A DNA stretch of 64,000 nucleotides, taken from the NCBI GenBank assembly GCA_014529385.2, contig CM043961.1, positions 14,646,978 through 14,710,977 on the forward strand, given 5' to 3'. Source of the DNA: Adiantum capillus-veneris (taxonomy: Eukaryota; Streptophyta; Polypodiopsida; Polypodiales; Pteridaceae). The notes beneath the pieces were generated by a model. That model was not told the origin of the DNA and did not search any database. It saw nothing but the letters and a program-made list of their open reading frames with translations. The position numbers were made by a program, and so were the translations under genes. Shown piece by piece: positions 58,397-64,000 of this stretch. Each line of letters opens with the position of its first letter. The stretch's first letter is position 1.

Positions 58397-61300
58397 CTGA
58401 TTTGGGGTCGCTTGAGAGAGAGAGAGAGAGAGAGACAGAGAGAGTCGCTTGAACGATGCATTTTGCAACTTATGCAACGTCGAATAAACAAAGACAGACA
58501 TGCTTGCTTTGACTTGGTTAAAATCTGAAGGGCTTCTATATTGTCCACTTCTTACCTGGATCACTTAATAGACTCAAACAAGAATAGAAAGTGAACGTAT
58601 GGGTCAACGTGTAGCCGGAACATCCAAGTCGAACTCCAAATGTACTAATCTCTTGGACAACGTTTTTAGGACGATTTCACAAACGTTTTTAGGAGTTCTC
58701 ATTCTGTCACGATTGATACATACATCTTCTTGGCCTTCATGTGTCTCTCGAGTCTCGATGAGCTTTGCTGCTTAACACTATACAATTACAAAGCACTCTG
58801 GGCAACAAGGCTACATTTTTCAATATATAGTGAGATATTGATGAATAGAGATGTGCATTTGATACTTACAAAATAGGGGCACCTTTGAGCAAGAGATCAA
58901 ATCAGGTCCACAGGACAAGATCACTCAATTAATTTTGCGCTATTTAAGACATCGTAAAGATATATTTGAGTAGGTTTGATGTCATTATCTTTGCTATAAA
59001 GTGGTTCAAAGCCATCACATATAATAGCAATGGAACCGTGCAACGGGGCGACAAGAGTGGGCTAGTGTAGGTCAACTCTAGATAGATATGGAGTGAAGAC
59101 AGAGGTATGTTTGCACTCATAGAGGACTAGTAGGTTAGTAGAGGGGGGAGGAGGATATATAATTGCAATATAAAGTCACAATGTCTAAATGAACATGCAA
59201 TCCGACATCCAAGTTGAACGTCCAAGTGTATTTGCTTTATGCCAAAGCAAAGCAAACGTTGTGACGTTTGGCAGTGCTTTGGTTGACATGTATACCAAAC
59301 CTCATGTCCTCATAGAAGTAAAATTTCTCTTTGAAGCATGTGTTTGTGATGTGGTCTTGTAGAATGTAATGATTTTAGGATGTACACAGATTCTTTCATC
59401 GGTGGATGTGAAATGACGATTCCTTCCAAATGTAGTAATCTCTACAACAACGTTTTTAGGAGAATTTAGGAGTTCGCCTTGCACTCTTATTGATATATAC
59501 ATCTTCTTGGCCTTCATTTGTCTCCAGATGAGCTTTGTTGGTTAATTTTGCAGTATTACAACTACACAGCACTTTGGGCAGTATTATAATTGTAAAGCAC
59601 TTTGGGCAACAAGGTGGGTTTTTTCAATACATGGTGGAATATTAATGAATAGAGATCTACATTTCATAGTTGGAGTACATGGGAAGCTTTGAACAAGAGA
59701 TCAAAGAAGCTTGTCCACAAGACAAGAACACTCAACTAGTTTAAGGAGGTGGATAATGAAGTAGGGCTTCAAATAGTTTCCCTTGAGGAAGGGGATATTG
59801 ACGAGTTAAAGGTTCAACTCGAAAGGAAAAATGGTGATAAACAAGTGGATGTTATAGAGACATATCCTTCCATAGTATAGCAGTAACAAAGGGGGAAGAT
59901 GATATATTACTACAAAGGCGGCTCCAACAATGCCCACATGTGAGAGCAAGTGTTTCCAACCTTCCATCTGCATCATCTTTTTTGACCACACCACACAAAA
60001 AAAATGGTTCCCACACAACTAGTACACATTGGGGGGCATGAGCATGCTCCCACTAAATTATACATAGTCTTAGATGGAGTCCCAATCCAAGATACAATTG
60101 GAAAGACAATGAATTAGAAGCAAACTCAATAATTTTGAACCCTTCAATTTGGTTACTCTGTCATGACATGGTGGAAAAATCAAAAGGTGGTGCAAAAGTT
60201 TACATTAGCAAGAAACTTACTTAATAGGAAGCTCACATTAGGTGATGGATTTATACTTGTAAGTACTTATTGCATTTAGATGTACACTAGGTATTGTATG
60301 GCACGTTAATTGTTGCTTAATTATAGATCCATGATGCATGGAAAGAGGGAGAAGAGAATCCCATGTGGCTAGATGTAAAGGAGTAGGCATAGCTTGGGTG
60401 GGAGACAAAGACGAATGTGCATAGATACAAATAACGTCAAAGAGAGATCAAACTACCATGTGTTGGTGCTTCATATCTTGGAAATAGTGGATACACTACA
60501 CCATGATTCTTTTAATTTTATTGCATTACAAATCTCAAAATAGTTTACAATTTAAGTTCAAATTGACTACATACACTTAGTGTAGCTAATGCTTGTTTTG
60601 TAGGAGTTCGTTGAGGCTTGCCATCATTCATGACCAAAGAGGGAATATGGATATTTGCACGCATTGATCACTCTTCTAGGTCTGCACATGGAGACCAATT
60701 TAGGGATGCAGGACAATTGGTCTTGTTTTCCTTGTTCAAGTGAGCACATATTGGAAGATATTTTTTTTGTATGGTTCAGGGTTTCCTTTGAGATGATGAT
60801 TCCTTTGTCTTTGATATATATGATACAATTATTTTGACTCTAGAGGGTTTAATATTAGCATTTTCATGAGGGATGTGGACCAAAATGTTGAGAAGATACA
60901 GGAAGAGAAGAGCAGAGAGACGATCCGCAGAGACTACAACCCCAAAGTGTATAGAATATGTACACAAGATGGTATAAATATAGAGGGGACCCAGGGCTAT
61001 ATTTAGAGTAGATTCACATATAAGCTCAACCGCCCCACTTAAACAAGGGTCCCTAACTGTGGATGAAAAAAACCTTGGGGGATCAAAGGAAAAACCCACA
61101 TACCTCTATATACATTGGGAGCTACATTGCTCCTATTATATACAATGATGGCCTCAAAGGCTCAATGAAATGATCTAATTTACTCTCCAAATACTTCAAA
61201 GAATGCTTTGGATCATCTTTAGCTTCAATGAATGTAAACCATCTCTGAGATACTTCACTTTGTCTCTGAGTTGTGTATAATTTGTGTCAATATAACAAAA

Positions 61301-61901
61301 TCAAAGAGAACAAGATAGAAATCATATCAATGTTTGAGAAATACACAGATATAATGTTTTTGGAGACGGTTTGAAACACCTCAAAATTGATTCACACAAA
61401 CTATATCAAATCAAGATTAAACCCATGCATATATTATATAATTTTCTTAACAGGAAATACATGTGATATGTGCAGATATACACAAAACCGGTACACAAAT
61501 TTTACCATGGATTTATCTTATTTTTATGATCTCTATCAAACGTAGTATAATATAATAAATAATATATCATTGTGAAACAATAAAAATACAAATTATAGTG
61601 AATAGTGATGGAAAAACACAATGGAACTATAGTCAATTTATTCATAATAAATGATAACAAATCATCATGCAATATCATTACAACACATCCATGAAAAAAT
61701 AAATATCTTAAACACAACATATCATGAAACAATGGCATTACATCATACAGCAAGCATCTAAATCATTGTGAGTCAATATAAAATAGTATCATGACATAAC
61801 AAAAATCCTCCATAGAGCAATAAATCTATCAATCCTAACAAATTATCATGAAACAACTCCATGGGCGCGTCATAAAATAGTTAGATGTAATTAGAGCTAG
61901 T
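58206..61901. other. Stretch without recognisable gene; CT/CA microsatellites at its left
   Basis: A CT run (about 58,312-58,350), a CA run (58,351-58,393) and an AG run (58,415-58,443) also occur in related form after copy B. About 58,660-59,700 contains partial duplications (for example ACATCTTCTTGGCCTTCAT at about 58,723 and 59,502). I see no protein I can assign. AT content is very high near 61,500-61,850. Confidence 0.5.
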
Positions 61902-61986
61902 ATGGTGGCTATCTACGTTCGTGTGCTTACAATGGAATTCCTAGCAATGGATGGTGAGAGCCTCCACTCCGGCATGTGTGTGTGTG

Positions 61987-62030
<44 letters not shown>

Positions 62031-62350
62031 CAATGTGTATGCACTAGGGACTGTGCTAGTGGGCATTGGTGGAGGAGGTGTAGCGCTTACAGAGTGCCTG
62101 ATGAGAGACATGGTGGTAGAGAGAAAATATATGGGCATTGTGCAAAGATTGATTGTGCACAACAACTGTGACTATAGTGTGGGTGTTATCTTAGGTTCTT
62201 GCACGCTAAGCAAGTAGTGCTTCACCAGTCGGACGTGATTTGGCTGCCTTCAGTGCAAGTGTGCATCATGTATGAATATTAGAGCTTGCCGCTCCACTCC
62301 CAAACCAACAACTTCTACAGTGGCGATGAATTCCACTTCCAACTGACAAC
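61902..62350 (+). pseudogene. Small gene of unknown function, copy B (broken)
   Basis: Exon 1 (61,902-61,953, 52 bases) encodes MVAIYVRVLTMEFLAMD. The intron (61,954-62,047) starts GTGAGAG, holds a GT/AG microsatellite as in copy A, and ends CACTAG. Exon 2 reads GTVLVGIGGGGVALTECL, then MGIVQRLIVHNNCDYSV, GVILGSCTLSK, and stops at TAG (62,215-62,217). The similarity to copy A continues past the stop with further breaks (TAG near 62,279) to about 62,345. It shows what copy A looks like without the retroelement. Confidence 0.6.
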
Positions 62351-62466
62351 CTTCAAGTCTTTCTTGGAATTCCCATCTTCTACTTAATTATCATCGACAC
62401 TCCATTGGTCTGCAAATAATTATTTTTCTCTCATGGATGTTTTGATCTAGCACTTTTTTCATTAAA

Positions 62467-62470
<4 letters not shown>

Positions 62471-62558
<88 letters not shown>

Positions 62559-62683
62559 ACACACACACACACGCATGCACCCACACACACACAACTCTAA
62601 TTTGGGGTCTTTACTTTTTTCTCATGTATTTTTTGTGCTAACGCTTTTGAGAGAGAGAGAGGGGGGGGGGGGGGGGGGGGGGG
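62471..62683. repeat. CT, CA and AG microsatellites and a 23-base G run
   Basis: A CT run (about 62,471-62,548), CG and CA units (to about 62,592), an AG run, then G at 62,661-62,683. Confidence 0.95.
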
Positions 62684-63208
62684 AGTGAGAGGGAAGATGA
62701 GAGCTAGGGCATGGCACATCTATTGAAGCTTTGCACTCTATCGTTCCTGCAAGGAGTTGCCATCTAGGTCTGGAACTTCTCCACGTGCTCGACCAAACTA
62801 CCATAAGGTGCCCTTTTGTGCCTTGTCATCATGTCTCGACCATATGCATTTGAATTAGACCCATGCATTGTGGTTGGACACATCGTGCTAGGTAAAATCT
62901 GAGAACAATATGATTCCTATGTAATGGCTAACATATTGAAAGATGCCCTCACCCCTGAACTTGAAAGCAAAGGGGAACACAAGGTGGTCTGAAATCCAAA
63001 CAAGTGTGGTCATAGTTGCCTATTTTTTGAGAGGGGACTACTCTTTTTGTCATAGGGAAGTTGCCTCCCCTAGCTGTCATTGCAAATGAGATTGAATCTG
63101 GCTTTAGACGTGCTATCGTAGACGAGATTACTTCTCGAGTTTTGGTTTGTTTGAATTTTTGTTTTCTAAATCTCAAGATAAAATGGCTATCCTTTCTGCT
63201 CCCGTAGT
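62684..63208. other. Short stretch without gene
   Basis: About 525 bp before the next LTR. No frame gives a recognisable protein. Confidence 0.5.
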
Positions 63209-64000
63209 TGTTACCACATACATGTAGTAGTGATGTGTGTGAACACACTAGGACCGCGGGGGCATTTTTTCCCTCTTTAGGAGGTTTTTTCCCCTATGCA
63301 TTGTATATACACCCATCACTCTAGGGCTATCAATATTTCCATTGCACACTCACTATTCTCTGTCTTGAGATTCCTTCATCTTCTCCAAGATGTGTGCGTT
63401 TCTCTGCAACCCTAATTCCAACAATTGGTATCAGAGTAGGTTACGTCCTCCGGGGCTTAGTTGTATGCTGCTCCAGCACACACCTTCTCACTTCCTCCGA
63501 TTATAGTGCGGTTTGGCCAACGTTTGCAGGTCGACAGATTTCTGATTCGGGCTCATTTCGGCCTCCGTTTCCACTAAAGGCAGGTCTGCACAGTCAATTT
63601 TGTCGTTTTATGCAAAAATTTTGTTAGTGCCGTTGTTTGCATAACAGGTGCCTTACAGTCTTCTACGGTTTGTGCTATATAGCACGTGTTGTTTCCCGCT
63701 CCGTTTTTCCTATTTTCGGACAGATTTCACATCAGGTGCAGCATTTACCATGGCTGACGACAACACAAATGTCTGCAAGATGTTTGCTATTGAGGACAGG
63801 TTGGATGGGGACAATTACCCTATGTGGGCTTATATGATGCAACGCGTTCTTGTGTCAAAGGGTGTTTGAAATATTGTGCAGGGCTTTGATGCACATCCTG
63901 GTTCTGAGGATGTAGGCGATGTTGAGGATGTTGCAGGTCTTGCTGCAAGGATTTCTACTATTAGAGTTGTTTTTCCTACGGTAGAACAAGCTCGTTGGGA
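63209..64000 (+). mobile_element. Copia element related to the 20-kb copy; LTR, leader and gag start, runs off the window
   Basis: LTR 63,209-63,423 (TGTTACCA...CCAACA), primer site TGGTATCAGAG from 63,426, then a leader matching the 20-kb element without the DNA-transposon insertion. Gag starts at 63,750 (MADDNTNVCKMFAIEDRLDG). Codon 40 is TGA (63,867-63,869), the same position as the TAG in the other copy; the frame is then open (NIVQGFDAHPGSEDVGDVED) to the window end. A T is lost or a base changed here and there. This copy supplies the empty-site order for the 20,635-26,315 insertion. Confidence 0.9.

Overview
The window is eukaryotic nuclear DNA from a land plant with a large, repeat-rich genome. 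The evidence is the density of nested plant transposable elements, iMet-type primer sites, abundant AG, GT and AT microsatellites, GT-AG introns, and no prokaryotic gene organisation. The Ty3 element at 14.8-18 kb has a pol type I associate with lycophytes, ferns and conifers, so a non-seed vascular plant is possible. That is an impression, not a demonstrated assignment. No complete functional host gene is evident.

Layout. 1-1830: a decayed gene with a histone-H3 fold that resembles centromeric H3, followed by a Ulp1/C48 (SUMO-protease-like) domain and a Lys-rich tail. 1954-2540 (-): a reverse-transcriptase-like fragment. 6.1-9.1 kb: two tandem-type duplications, one carrying regularly spaced inverted CCAAT pairs. 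9.2-9.63 kb: an unrecognised coding remnant cut by an LTR. 10.07-10.30 kb: an array of six small hairpin units with one conserved core and compensating stem changes. 9.63-14.76 kb: bounded by two related LTRs. 14.8-18.04 kb: a 5'-truncated Ty3 element, followed by its probable 3' LTR and a transposase-24-like remnant at 19.1-19.8 kb.

20,318-37,703: a decayed Ty1/copia element holding two DNA transposons. One is a 5.68-kb element with Mutator-like termini in its leader. The other is a 6.65-kb CACTA element in its pol gene (TAA target duplication, transposase genes on the minus strand). 41,028-57,953: a second copia element with an exact 5-bp target duplication, inserted in exon 2 of a small two-exon gene of unknown function. 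That copia carries an 11.1-kb Ty3 element (Tat-like, two RNase H domains, minus strand), whose 5' LTR carries an 840-bp solo LTR with its own 5-bp duplication. The result is a four-level nest: gene, copia, Ty3, solo LTR. A second, broken copy of the small gene lies at 61.9-62.35 kb. 63,209-64,000 is the start of another copia copy related to the 20-kb one.

Almost all recognisable proteins are gag, protease, integrase, RT, RNase H or transposase, most with frameshifts, stops or lost catalytic residues. The Tat-like element keeps the longest open frame (699 codons) and has very similar LTRs, so it is among the younger insertions. The remaining sequence (2.5-6.1, 10.3-14.3, 37.7-40.7 and 58.5-61.9 kb) shows no gene I can support.
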